A DNA stretch of 64,000 nucleotides from Poriferisodalis sp965204195. Lineage in GTDB: Bacteria > Actinomycetota > Acidimicrobiia > Acidimicrobiales > Poriferisodalaceae. A program made the translations under genes and the position numbers. Shown piece by piece: positions 51,089 through 59,024 of this stretch; position 1 is the first letter of the stretch; every line of letters starts with the position of its first letter. The notes under the pieces were generated by a model that was given only the letters and a program-made list of their open reading frames with translations, had not been told where the DNA came from and made no database searches. The stretch is from positions 2,418,001 through 2,482,000 of the forward strand of contig NZ_OZ241975.1 of assembly GCF_965204195.1 (NCBI RefSeq), read 5' to 3'.

Positions 51089-51835
51089 GTGATTGACGCA
51101 GAGAATTCCGGTGGCACGCCCGCTCCTGGGCCTCCCTTCACGGTCGAGGCGTTCGCCGTCACCGCAGTGACCTCGGACGGCATCGAGCTCGAGGCCGAGG
51201 CTGCCTGGCCCGGCTCGCCCCGGCCCCAAAGCGCTGGGGCCGACGACGGCAGTTCCGGCGGCACCGCGGCTGCGGTGGCTGTGCTGTCTCACCCTCACCC
51301 GCTGTACGGCGGTGACATGTGGAATCCGCTTGTCGACCACCTCTTTCGGGCCCTGCCTGCGAGCGGCATCGCAACGCTTCGCTACAACTTCCGGGGCACA
51401 GGCCGCTCTGGCGGCAGCCACGACGACGGGAAGGCCGAACAGCTCGACGCCGCGGCGGCGTTCGGCACGGCCGTACGCCTCGCAGCCGACCGGTCGGGCA
51501 GCGCTGGGCCGCCGCCGGTCGTCTCGGCTGGCTGGTCGTTCGGCGGCGATGTCTCGCTGGCGGCTGGACACGACGCCTTGTCGGCATGGATCGGCATTGC
51601 CGCGCCGTTGCGGATCGTCGACCCCGTATCGATGGGCGCCGCAGCCGATCCTCGGCCCAAGCTGCTGCTGGTGCCCGAGCACGACCAGTTCCGCTCCCCC
51701 GCCGAAGCGTCCGAGATCACCGAGGGCTGGACGAACACCCAAGTCGACGTGATTTCTGGCGGCGATCACTTCCTGATGGGCCACGCACGGGTTGTCGGCG
51801 AGAAGATCGCCTCGTTTGTCAGCGGCTTGCGGTAA
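51089..51835 (+). CDS. Alpha/beta hydrolase (dienelactone hydrolase-like/COG2945 type)
   Basis: A hydrolase-fold protein of 248 aa resembling the COG2945 group: HPHPLYGGDMWNPLVDHLFR near 71-90, RYNFRGTGRSGG (about 98-109), the nucleophile motif SAGWSFGGDVSL (Ser in GWSFGG), an acid in LLLVPEHDQF and a terminal His in GGDHFLMG. The GTG at 51089 is chosen because the upstream frame overlaps the divergent groES; a TACCGT hexamer lies 8 nt before it. The first 45 residues (Gly/Pro/Ala-rich with TAVTSDGIELEAE) form an N-terminal beta sheet. It is convergent with the acyl-CoA synthetase. The substrate is unknown. Confidence 0.83.
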   Translation: MIDAENSGGTPAPGPPFTVEAFAVTAVTSDGIELEAEAAWPGSPRPQSAGADDGSSGGTAAAVAVLSHPHPLYGGDMWNPLVDHLFRALPASGIATLRYNFRGTGRSGGSHDDGKAEQLDAAAAFGTAVRLAADRSGSAGPPPVVSAGWSFGGDVSLAAGHDALSAWIGIAAPLRIVDPVSMGAAADPRPKLLLVPEHDQFRSPAEASEITEGWTNTQVDVISGGDHFLMGHARVVGEKIASFVSGLR

Positions 51836-51844
51836 CGCCGCGGT

Positions 51845-53401
51845 TTACACGATGCGTGAGGACCGGTCGCCCCAGTACTCATCCCGCAGGATGCGCTTGT
51901 AGAGCTTGCCGGTGGGATGGCGGGGCAGCTCGGCGCGGAAATCAATCGAGCGGGGCACCTTGTAGTTCGCGAGGTGCCCCCGGCAGTACCCCAGCAGCTC
52001 GGTCGCCAATGCGTCGCCAGCCTCCACGCCAGCGAGCGGCTGCACCACGGCCTTCACTTCCTCGCCGAAGTCGTCATTGGGCACGCCGAACACCGCCGCG
52101 TCGGCCACCTTGGGATGCAGCACTAGGCAGTCCTCGATCTCTTGGGGATAGATATTCACCCCGCCCGAGATGATCATGAACGCCTTGCGGTCGGTCAGGT
52201 AGAGGTAGCCGTCGTCGTCGACACGCCCGACATCGCCGAGGGTCGACCAGAGCTCGTGATCGTCGTGCCGCGACTCGGCGGTCTTCGCCGGGTCGTTGTG
52301 GTACTCGAAGGCCGGGATCTCACGCTCGAAGTAGATGGTGCCCGCCTCGCCGACGGGCAGCTCGTCGCCCTCATCGTCGCAAATGTGGATCACACCAATG
52401 AGCGGCTTGCCCACCGTGCCGGGCCGTTCGAGCCATTCATCGGAGTTCACGTAGCAGAAGCCGTTGAGCTCGGTGCCGGCGTAGTACTCGTGCAGGATCG
52501 GGCCCCACCACGAGATCATCTGCTGCTTCACCTCGACGGGGCACGGCGCCGCCGCATGCACCGCGACCTGGTGACTGGAGAGGTCGTGCTGGGTCCGGAT
52601 CTCGTCGGGCAGCTTCAGCATCCGGCTGAACATCGTGGGCACCCATTGGCTGTGGGTGATGCGGTAGCGCTCGATGTACGACAGCGCCTCCGCGGCGTCG
52701 AAGCGGTCCATGACCACCGCCGTCCCGCCCATCGACTGCGTGCCCGTCGTGAAGGCCAGCGGCGCCGAGTGGTACAGCGGCGCTGGCGACAGGTACACGG
52801 CGCCTTCGCCGATGCCGAAGATGCCTCCTACGAGCCCGACGCCGACAAGATCGGGATCGGTGATCGAGGTTCCGTCGAGCGGTCGCATGATGCCCTTGGG
52901 GCGGCCCGTGGTGCCGGAGCTGTACAGCATGGCCGATCCCCGGGGCTGTTCAGCAAGCGGCTCGGCGGGATGAGCCGCGATGGCGTCCTCGAATGAGTCG
53001 AACCCCTCAGCGGCTTCGTCGAACATGAGCCGTACATCGCAGTCGCCGATGAGCGGCAGCATCTCGGTCGCCGCATCGACCACCGCGGGCGACGCCACCA
53101 ACACCCGGGCCCCGCAGTCATTCACGATGTACGCGGCCTCGTCGGCCGTCAGGTACCGGTTGACCGTCGTGAAGTAGAGGCCGCTGCGCATGGCCGCCCA
53201 GTAGGCATCGAAGTAGCCGATGTTGTTGTCGGCGAAGATCGCCACGTGGTCGCCGGGCCGCAAACCCGCCGCCCACATGAGCTGCGCGAACCGGCAGCTG
53301 CGGTCCTCGAGCTCGCCGAACGTCCGGGTCTGGCCGTCGCGGGCCATGATCACCGCTGGGCGCTCGGGGTCGGTCGCCGAATACGTGCCGGGATAGCTCA
53401 T
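51845..53401 (-). CDS. Acyl-CoA synthetase / AMP-dependent ligase
   Basis: An ANL-superfamily enzyme of 518 aa that activates a carboxylate as acyl-AMP and transfers it to CoA. The P-loop-like core YSSGTTGRPKG is at 160-170, followed by HEYYAGTELNGF (A5-like), GDVGRVDDDGYLYLTDR (A7/A8) and the C-terminal catalytic Lys K499 in HPTGKLYKR. It lies 70 bp after hisF on the same strand but is not histidine-related; it may serve fatty or aromatic acid catabolism. The acyl substrate cannot be told. The ATG has no strong ribosome site. Confidence 0.9.
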   Translation of the reverse strand: MSYPGTYSATDPERPAVIMARDGQTRTFGELEDRSCRFAQLMWAAGLRPGDHVAIFADNNIGYFDAYWAAMRSGLYFTTVNRYLTADEAAYIVNDCGARVLVASPAVVDAATEMLPLIGDCDVRLMFDEAAEGFDSFEDAIAAHPAEPLAEQPRGSAMLYSSGTTGRPKGIMRPLDGTSITDPDLVGVGLVGGIFGIGEGAVYLSPAPLYHSAPLAFTTGTQSMGGTAVVMDRFDAAEALSYIERYRITHSQWVPTMFSRMLKLPDEIRTQHDLSSHQVAVHAAAPCPVEVKQQMISWWGPILHEYYAGTELNGFCYVNSDEWLERPGTVGKPLIGVIHICDDEGDELPVGEAGTIYFEREIPAFEYHNDPAKTAESRHDDHELWSTLGDVGRVDDDGYLYLTDRKAFMIISGGVNIYPQEIEDCLVLHPKVADAAVFGVPNDDFGEEVKAVVQPLAGVEAGDALATELLGYCRGHLANYKVPRSIDFRAELPRHPTGKLYKRILRDEYWGDRSSRIV

Positions 53402-53471
53402 GGCGGGGAAGCTAGCGGGCGCCTTCGGGCAGGATTGAATCCGGCGAGCGCCGTGAAACCCCGGCTGTCAG

Positions 53472-54254
53472 TCAGGCTGCGGGAGGGCGGACGGCGACGC
53501 CCGCGTCCAGCAGCGCTCGCTTGGCGTCGGCGATCGTGTGCTCGCCGAAGTGGAAGATCGAGGCCGCGAGCAAGGCGTCGGCGTTGGCGATGAGGGCGCC
53601 ATCCACCAAGTGCTGCAACGTGCCCACTCCCCCGCTGGCGACCACGGGAATCTCCACTGCGTCGACGACTGCCCGTGTGAGCTCAAGATCGAAGCCAGCC
53701 TTGGTGCCGTCGGCGTCCATGGACGTCAGCAGGATCTCACCGGCGCCCAGCTCAGCCACCTGGCGCACCCAGCCGAGAGCGTCGATGCCGGTGTCTTCCC
53801 GGCCGCCCTTGACGTAGACGTTCCAGCTTGTGCTGCCATCAGCCCCGGTGCCGTTCGATTTCGCGTCAACCGCCACCACAACGCACTGCGTGCCGAACTC
53901 GTCGGCGATCTCGCGCACCAGCTCTGGGCGGGCAACCGCAGCCGAGTTCACCGACACCTTGTCGGCCCCCGCCCGCAGCAGCGCCCGGGCGTCGTCGACC
54001 GAGCGGATTCCCCCGCCGATCGTGAACGGGATGAAGACCTCTTCGGCGGTGTGACGGGCAAGCTCGATGATCGTGTCGCGGTCGTGCGCAGACGCCGTGA
54101 TGTCGAGGAAGACGATCTCATCGGCGCCTTGGCGGTCGTACGCCGCCGCCAGCTCGACGGGATCGCCAGCGTCGCGCAGCCCGACGAAGTTGACGCCCTT
54201 GACGACCCGCCCGTCGTCCACATCGAGGCAGGGGATGACCCGCACGCTCTTCAT
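53472..54254 (-). CDS. hisF: Imidazole glycerol phosphate synthase subunit HisF
   Basis: The cyclase subunit that uses ammonia from HisH to form imidazole glycerol phosphate and AICAR. The 260-residue TIM barrel has catalytic D11 in RVIPCLDVDDGRVVKG, the second Asp in VVAVDAKSNG, and phosphate loops GGGIRSVDD and ASGGVG. The ATG has GAGAGG 8 bp upstream. The AKSNGTGADGSTSW stretch contains a short insertion relative to many HisF proteins. Last gene of the his operon here. Confidence 0.96.
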   Translation of the reverse strand: MKSVRVIPCLDVDDGRVVKGVNFVGLRDAGDPVELAAAYDRQGADEIVFLDITASAHDRDTIIELARHTAEEVFIPFTIGGGIRSVDDARALLRAGADKVSVNSAAVARPELVREIADEFGTQCVVVAVDAKSNGTGADGSTSWNVYVKGGREDTGIDALGWVRQVAELGAGEILLTSMDADGTKAGFDLELTRAVVDAVEIPVVASGGVGTLQHLVDGALIANADALLAASIFHFGEHTIADAKRALLDAGVAVRPPAA

Positions 54255-54285
54255 GTCGACTCAGCCTCTCGTCCGGGTGCCTCCG

Positions 54286-55098
54286 TCACTGGCCCGGCTC
54301 CGGGTCGGGCTCGTCCACTGCGGCACTGCCGCGCGCCACCACCACAGCAGCGACGGGCGAGATCACGCCGTCATGGAGTGCCTTGCCCACGATGGCCCCC
54401 GCGAGCGTGTGCCCATGCGGCGAGCGCAGGTCGCGCAGGTCGGCGATGTCAGCGAGGCAGCCCACCCCGCCGCTGGCGATCACCGACATCGCCGGGGGCC
54501 GCTGGGGCGCATCCAGCACCTCCCGCAACCCGGCCAGGTCGCTCCCGCCGCCCATGCCGTCGTGGGCGATCTGCGTCACGATCACCGCTTCAGCGCCGCT
54601 GCCGGCCAGTTGGGCGAGGGCATCGCCCAGGCTGACCCCGCTCTGGTGCTCCCAGCCACGGGTGGCCACCTCGGTGCCCCGCACATCGAGACCCACCGCG
54701 ATGCGGTGACCGGCGGAGGTCAATTCCCCCACGAGATCGGGCTTCTCAATCGCAGCGGTGCCCACCACGCATCGGGCGACTCCCGCGTCATACAGGGCTT
54801 CGGCGCGCTCACGGCTGCGCACGCCGCCGCCGACCTGCACCTGTACACCGGCGTCGCCCACCGCGGCCACGACCGACCGGATCACGGCCCGGTTCTGCGG
54901 TTGCGGCTCTCCGGTGCGAGCAGCGTCGAGATCGACCATGTGGATCCAGCGGGTGCCCGCCTCTGCGAACTCGTGCGCCACCTCGACCGGGTTGGCGTGG
55001 TAGCGCACCTCACGCTCGTAGTCGCCCTGCACGAGGCGCACGCAGCGCCCGCCACGCAGGTCGATTGCGGGATACAGATCGAAGCTCACCGGCGGCAT
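54286..55098 (-). CDS. hisA: ProFAR isomerase HisA
   Basis: The (beta-alpha)8 isomerase converting ProFAR to PRFAR in histidine synthesis. 270 aa with catalytic D13 in LYPAIDLRGGRCVRL, a second Asp in AVGLDVRG, and GGGVRS and ASGGVG phosphate loops. The start ATG 55098 overlaps hisH by 13 bp. The C-terminus has a 12-residue acidic Pro tail. Because trpF is present at 46.3-47.0 kb, this is interpreted as monofunctional HisA rather than PriA; the sequence alone does not prove it. Confidence 0.93.
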   Translation of the reverse strand: MPPVSFDLYPAIDLRGGRCVRLVQGDYEREVRYHANPVEVAHEFAEAGTRWIHMVDLDAARTGEPQPQNRAVIRSVVAAVGDAGVQVQVGGGVRSRERAEALYDAGVARCVVGTAAIEKPDLVGELTSAGHRIAVGLDVRGTEVATRGWEHQSGVSLGDALAQLAGSGAEAVIVTQIAHDGMGGGSDLAGLREVLDAPQRPPAMSVIASGGVGCLADIADLRDLRSPHGHTLAGAIVGKALHDGVISPVAAVVVARGSAAVDEPDPEPGQ

Positions 55099-55727
55099 TG
55101 GTCGGCCCTCACTGCGGCGAGGAAGTTCTGAGCGAGCCGCTTGCCGGCATCGCCGGACTTCTCCGGGTGGAACTGGGTGGCCCACAGCCGGCCGCGCTCG
55201 GTTACGGCGGTAACCGGCGTGGGGTACTCGCAGGTCGCCACCACGAACCTGTCGTCGGTGTCGGGCACGTAGCTGTGGACGAAGTACATCCAGGCGCCGT
55301 CAGTCAGGCCGGCCAGCAGCGGACAGCTCGGCCGCTGTACATCGAGACGGTTCCACTGCATCTGCGGGCGCACGATGCCGTCGGGCAGCAGTCGCACCGT
55401 GCCGGGCATCACGCCCATGCCTGGGACCCCCGGTGCCTCCTCGGATGCTTCGAACAGCATCTGCATGCCCACGCAGATGCCCAGGAACGGCCGCCCGCTC
55501 TCGATGGCATCGAACGCGGGCTGTTCCAAGCCCGTCGCCCGCAGCTGGTCCATGCAGGTGCCGAAATGCCCCACCCCCGGCAGCACGACACCGGCGGCGT
55601 CCCGTATCAACCCGGCGTCCGCGGTCAAGCGGGCATCAGCACCGACCCGTTCGAGTGCCTTCTGAGCCGACCTCAGGTTGCCGATGCCGTAGTCGAGGAC
55701 CGCAACGAGAGGACGATCGCCATTCAC
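55086..55727 (-). CDS. hisH: Imidazole glycerol phosphate synthase subunit HisH (glutaminase)
   Basis: The glutaminase partner of HisF, a class I amidotransferase of 213 aa. Triad: C85 in LGICVGMQML, and the His and Glu in TQFHPEKSGDAG. The N-terminus VAVLDYGIGNLRS and the oxyanion segment LPGVGHFG are typical. The GTG 55727 has AAGGACG 5 bp before it; hisB precedes after 10 bp and hisA overlaps the end. Confidence 0.95.
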   Translation of the reverse strand: MNGDRPLVAVLDYGIGNLRSAQKALERVGADARLTADAGLIRDAAGVVLPGVGHFGTCMDQLRATGLEQPAFDAIESGRPFLGICVGMQMLFEASEEAPGVPGMGVMPGTVRLLPDGIVRPQMQWNRLDVQRPSCPLLAGLTDGAWMYFVHSYVPDTDDRFVVATCEYPTPVTAVTERGRLWATQFHPEKSGDAGKRLAQNFLAAVRADQCRR

Positions 55728-55737
55728 CTGACGTCCT

Positions 55738-56331
55738 TCACAGGACGCCCTTGGTGGAAGGCAGCACGTCGTCGGCGACGCGGACGGCGTCGTAGAAGGC
55801 TCGCGCCGCTCCCTTGAAGCTGGCCTCGATGATGTGGTGCGTGTTGCGGCCTCGCAGCATCACCAGGTGCAGGGTGATGCCCGCGGACATGACGAGCCCA
55901 CGCCAGAACTCCTCGCAGAGCTGGGGGTCGAAGGGCGGGTCGCCCAAGATCTTCTCGCCGGGCGGCTCGATGTCGTAGTGCAGGTACGGCCGGCCTGACA
56001 GGTCCAGCACCACCTCGACTGCCGCCTCGTCGAGCGGCACCACGTAGGAGGCAAAACGGCGCACACCCGCCTTGTCGCCCCAGGCTTGCCGCATCGCCTC
56101 GCCGAGGGCGATGCCGGTGTCTTCCACCGTGTGGTGGGCGTCGATCTCAAGATCGCCGTCGGTGCGCAGCTGCAGGTCGAAGCGGGCGTGCTTGGCGAGC
56201 TGGGCGACCATGTGGTCGAAGAACGGCAGGCCCGTCGAGATGTCGTTCTGGCCACTGCCGTCGAGGTCGAGCGTGAGGTCGATCCGGGTCTCTTTGGTGT
56301 TCCTCTGCACGGAGGCAGTTCGAGCTGTCAT
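55738..56331 (-). CDS. hisB: Imidazoleglycerol-phosphate dehydratase
   Basis: The Mn-dependent dehydratase converting imidazole glycerol phosphate to imidazole acetol phosphate. 197 aa with both metal-binding His clusters, DAHHTVEDTG and NTHHIIEASFKG, and the FFDHMVAQLAKH motif. It is a stand-alone HisB without the phosphatase domain of enterobacterial HisB. ATG 56331 (with AGAGAG upstream) is preferred over GTG 56364. hisC precedes by 81 bp. Confidence 0.95.
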   Translation of the reverse strand: MTARTASVQRNTKETRIDLTLDLDGSGQNDISTGLPFFDHMVAQLAKHARFDLQLRTDGDLEIDAHHTVEDTGIALGEAMRQAWGDKAGVRRFASYVVPLDEAAVEVVLDLSGRPYLHYDIEPPGEKILGDPPFDPQLCEEFWRGLVMSAGITLHLVMLRGRNTHHIIEASFKGAARAFYDAVRVADDVLPSTKGVL

Positions 56332-56412
56332 GGTGCACTCTCTGGGTGTTTCAGATTCGGCCACATCAGCCTGCGGCCCCGACGCAGGTTTCGCACCCCC
56401 GCCATCGCATGT

Positions 56413-57486
56413 TCACGAGACAATCTCAGCCAGCGCCTCAAGGAAGCGATCATTCTCGGGCGGGGTTCCCACTGTCACACGCAGGCAATCGGCCAGTCGG
56501 GGCCATCCCGAGCAGTTCCGCACGAGCACCGATCGATCCACGAGCGCCTGCCAGATGCCGTCGCCGCTGTGCCCGCTGGCCGTCGTGCGGAACAGGATGA
56601 AGTTGGACTGCGAGCGCCAGACATCGAGACCCATCCCGCTCAGCGCGGCCTCGATCCGCTCTCGCTCGGACACGATCGCCGCGACCCGCTGTTCCATGTC
56701 ATCGGTGAAGCGCAACGCCACCCGTCCGGCGATCTGCTTGAACGTGTCGACGTGGTACGGAAGCACCACCTTCTCGAACTCTGCGGCCATGCCCGCCGGA
56801 ATGACGGCGTAGCCCAGCCGCGCCCCGGCCATCGCCCACGTCTTCGAGTAGGTGCGCGTCACGACCAGGTTGCCGGGGCCTCCTGCACTGTCGCACAGGT
56901 CGACGGCGCTCCAGTCGGCGAACTGCCCGTAGGCCTCGTCGACCACCACGAGACCGGGTGCGATCTCCAGCGCCCGCCTGAGCACTTCGAGGCGCTCGGG
57001 CGTGCCGGTGGGATTGTTCGGCGAGCACAGGAACACGATCGACGGCTGGTGCCGCTCGATCACTCGCTCCAGCTCGTACACGCTCACGCTGCCGTCGGCG
57101 TGGCGTTCGCCTTCCACGACAGCGCATTGCGTGCTGCGCGCAATCTGTCCGTACATCGCATAGGTGGGCTCGAATGTCGCGACGCTGCGACCTGCCCCTC
57201 CGTAGGTGAGGCACAGCGTCTGCAGCACCTCGTTGGAGCCGTTGGCCACGAAAATCCGCTCGGCATCGGTGCCGGCCAGCTTGGCAAGATCGGCCCGCAG
57301 CGCAGCGGCCGTACGGTCCGGGTAGCGGTGCCATTCGACGCTGCGCAGCTCGGCAGCAAGGGCTTCGGCGAATTCCTGCGGCGGCCCCACCGGCGCCTCA
57401 TTGGTGTTGAGCCGCACCTCCACGTCGATCTGGGGCGAGTGGTAGCCGTCGAGCAGGCGCAGGTCGTCACGCACTGCGGGCTTCAC
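56413..57486 (-). CDS. hisC: Histidinol-phosphate aminotransferase
   Basis: A PLP-dependent class II aminotransferase of 357 aa making histidinol phosphate. Visible: NTNEAPVGPP near the start, ANGSNEVLQTL (PLP phosphate loop), SPNNPTG, VVDEAYGQF (PLP Asp), the Schiff-base Lys in RTYSKTWAMAGARLGY and a final Arg in DCLRVTVG. The start GTG 57486 overlaps the hisD stop by 4 bp (GTGA). The frame continues far upstream across hisD but without coding sense. Confidence 0.94.
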   Translation of the reverse strand: MKPAVRDDLRLLDGYHSPQIDVEVRLNTNEAPVGPPQEFAEALAAELRSVEWHRYPDRTAAALRADLAKLAGTDAERIFVANGSNEVLQTLCLTYGGAGRSVATFEPTYAMYGQIARSTQCAVVEGERHADGSVSVYELERVIERHQPSIVFLCSPNNPTGTPERLEVLRRALEIAPGLVVVDEAYGQFADWSAVDLCDSAGGPGNLVVTRTYSKTWAMAGARLGYAVIPAGMAAEFEKVVLPYHVDTFKQIAGRVALRFTDDMEQRVAAIVSERERIEAALSGMGLDVWRSQSNFILFRTTASGHSGDGIWQALVDRSVLVRNCSGWPRLADCLRVTVGTPPENDRFLEALAEIVS

Positions 57487-58799
57487 GGCCGCACTCCTGT
57501 GGTGGTCCACTCCTTGCGGCGCGACACTGAGGCGGCGTGCGCCCACAGGCCCTCGGCCTCGGCCAGCTCGGCCACCGCCGGTGCGAGCTGATCGAAGCCA
57601 GCTTCGCTCACGTCGACGACGTGCATTCGCTTGGTGAAGTCGTCGGTGGTGAGCGCTCCGGCGAAGCGGGCCGTGCCGGCGGTGGGCAGCACATGCGAGG
57701 GCCCCGCCACGTAGTCGCCGACCGATGCGGGTGCCCAGGGCCCGATGAAGACGGCGCCAGCATGACGGATGCTGCTGACGAGCTCTTCGGCACCGTCGCA
57801 CATGAGCTGGAGGTGCTCGGGTGCGACGAAGTTGGCAACGTCGGCAGCCTGCGCCGGCCCATCCACGAGGCACACGAATCCGTCAGCCTCCAGCGTGGCC
57901 AGCGTCTCGTCGCGGCGAGGCGACAGGTCGACGATCTGGCCGATGGCATCACAGACGGCGTCGGCGCAGCCTTCATCCCACGTGACCAGCCAAGCGCGCC
58001 CGCCAGGGCCGTGCTCGGCCTGCAACACCACATCGGTTGCGGCCGCGGCCGGCGGGCAGGTCGCGTCGGCGATCACCACGATTTCCGACGGTCCGGCGAA
58101 CGCCGAGGCCACGCCCACGTCACCGGCCACGAGCTGCTTGGCGGTGGCCACCCAGGCATTTCCGGGCCCGGCCACGACATCGGCGGGCCGGATCGTCTCG
58201 GTGCCGTATGCGAGCGCCGCGACAGCTTGCACGCCGCCCACGCGGTGCACCTCAGCAACTCCGCACAAGTGCGCGGCTGCCAGCACAGGTGCGGCGAGGT
58301 CGCCGTCGGGATCAGGCGGCGAGCAGAGCACGATGTCGTCGACGCCGGCAGCGCGGGCAACCAGCACGGTCATCAACACAGTGGACGGGTAGGCAGCCAG
58401 GCCGCCCGGCACGTAGATGCCGGCCCGATCCACCGGCTGGCTGACCGAGCGCACAGTGACGCCATCACGCTCATAGGTGTGACCCGCTGCGGCTTCGGCC
58501 CAGTGAAACTCCAGGATGCGGCGATGGGCGGTCTCCATCGCCGAGCGCAAGCCGGGCGACAGGCCCTTCCACGCTGCCGACAGCTCCGAGATCGGCACCC
58601 GTGTGTCGGCGACATCGACACCATCGAACCGAGCGGTGAGCTCCCGAACAGCCGCATCGCCGCCACCCCGGACCTCGGCAATCAGCTCACGGACAATCTC
58701 GGCCGGCACCGCGTCACCCACCTGAGGGCGCGGCAACAGGTCAGCCAAGTCATCACGCGCTGTCTGGCCTCTGCGCCGCAGGTCAAGCCGCTTCAACAC
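57483..58799 (-). CDS. hisD: Histidinol dehydrogenase
   Basis: The Zn-dependent NAD enzyme for the last two oxidations to histidine. 438 aa from GTG 58799, starting LKRLDLRRRG as in the family. Landmarks: AGIYVPGGLAAYPSTVLM, GPGNAWVATAKQLV, AGPSEIVVIAD, QAEHGPGG and AAxEHL-like VAPEHLQLMC (Zn/His residues). An earlier start at 58970 is rejected because the added 57 residues have no family match, while a TACCCT hexamer lies 7 nt before the GTG, a leaderless arrangement. First gene of hisD-hisC-hisB-hisH-hisA-hisF; hisG, hisE and hisI are elsewhere. Confidence 0.94.
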   Translation of the reverse strand: MLKRLDLRRRGQTARDDLADLLPRPQVGDAVPAEIVRELIAEVRGGGDAAVRELTARFDGVDVADTRVPISELSAAWKGLSPGLRSAMETAHRRILEFHWAEAAAGHTYERDGVTVRSVSQPVDRAGIYVPGGLAAYPSTVLMTVLVARAAGVDDIVLCSPPDPDGDLAAPVLAAAHLCGVAEVHRVGGVQAVAALAYGTETIRPADVVAGPGNAWVATAKQLVAGDVGVASAFAGPSEIVVIADATCPPAAAATDVVLQAEHGPGGRAWLVTWDEGCADAVCDAIGQIVDLSPRRDETLATLEADGFVCLVDGPAQAADVANFVAPEHLQLMCDGAEELVSSIRHAGAVFIGPWAPASVGDYVAGPSHVLPTAGTARFAGALTTDDFTKRMHVVDVSEAGFDQLAPAVAELAEAEGLWAHAASVSRRKEWTTTGVRP

Positions 58800-58806
58800 C
58801 GCGCTG

Positions 58807-58812
58807 AGGGTA
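58807..58812 (-). promoter_or_regulatory. Leaderless-type -10 (TACCCT) of the his operon
   Basis: TACCCT on the minus strand is separated by exactly 7 nt from GTG 58799, the same hexamer and spacing as before capA. It argues against a transcribed leader and hence against a his attenuator. Confidence 0.5.
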
Positions 58813-58925
58813 CCCCTGCCCTCCCCCGCCCTCGCCTTGATTTCTCGACGGCCCTCCAGCCTGCGCTGGCGGCTGCTGTTCGTCCCCGCTGGTCCCAGCT
58901 TCCCAAAATCTGGCAATACGGCACT

Positions 58926-58994
58926 GAGAGTGTCCCAGAACATCCATCGAATTGTTCCTAAATTATCCATTGGAATCTCCCCAAAACGTCCATC
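58926..58994. repeat. Three contiguous 23-bp direct repeats between hisD and the DUF4143 gene
   Basis: Units at 58926-58948, 58949-58971 and 58972-58994 share the core CCCARAACATCCATC at the same internal position (the middle one more diverged and AT-rich). A fourth half-unit TCCCAAAA lies at 58901-58908. The period is not a multiple of three, so it is not coding. It sits between divergent genes, 18 bp from the -10 of the DUF4143 gene. Confidence 0.75.
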
Positions 58995-59011
58995 AGGCGC
59001 TTCTCACCACG

Positions 59012-59017
59012 TACGCT
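59012..59017 (+). promoter_or_regulatory. Leaderless-type -10 (TACGCT) before the DUF4143 ATPase
   Basis: TACGCT lies 7 nt before GTG 59025 with no ribosome site. The 23-bp repeats cover the region where a -35 would be. Confidence 0.5.
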
Positions 59018-59024
59018 GAAGCCT

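Noticed and set aside
54286..55098. Bifunctional PriA
   Set aside because: A full TrpF gene is present, so a dual role is not required; sequence alone does not prove it.
58800..58925. Histidine attenuator upstream of hisD
   Set aside because: No His-rich leader peptide; the -10 at 58807-58812 implies a leaderless transcript.
56086..58961. Two plus-strand frames of about 500 codons opposite hisB, hisC and hisD
   Set aside because: Antisense to motif-complete his genes; no family resemblance.
58926..58994. CRISPR array
   Set aside because: The 23-bp units are contiguous without spacers, and no cas gene is present.
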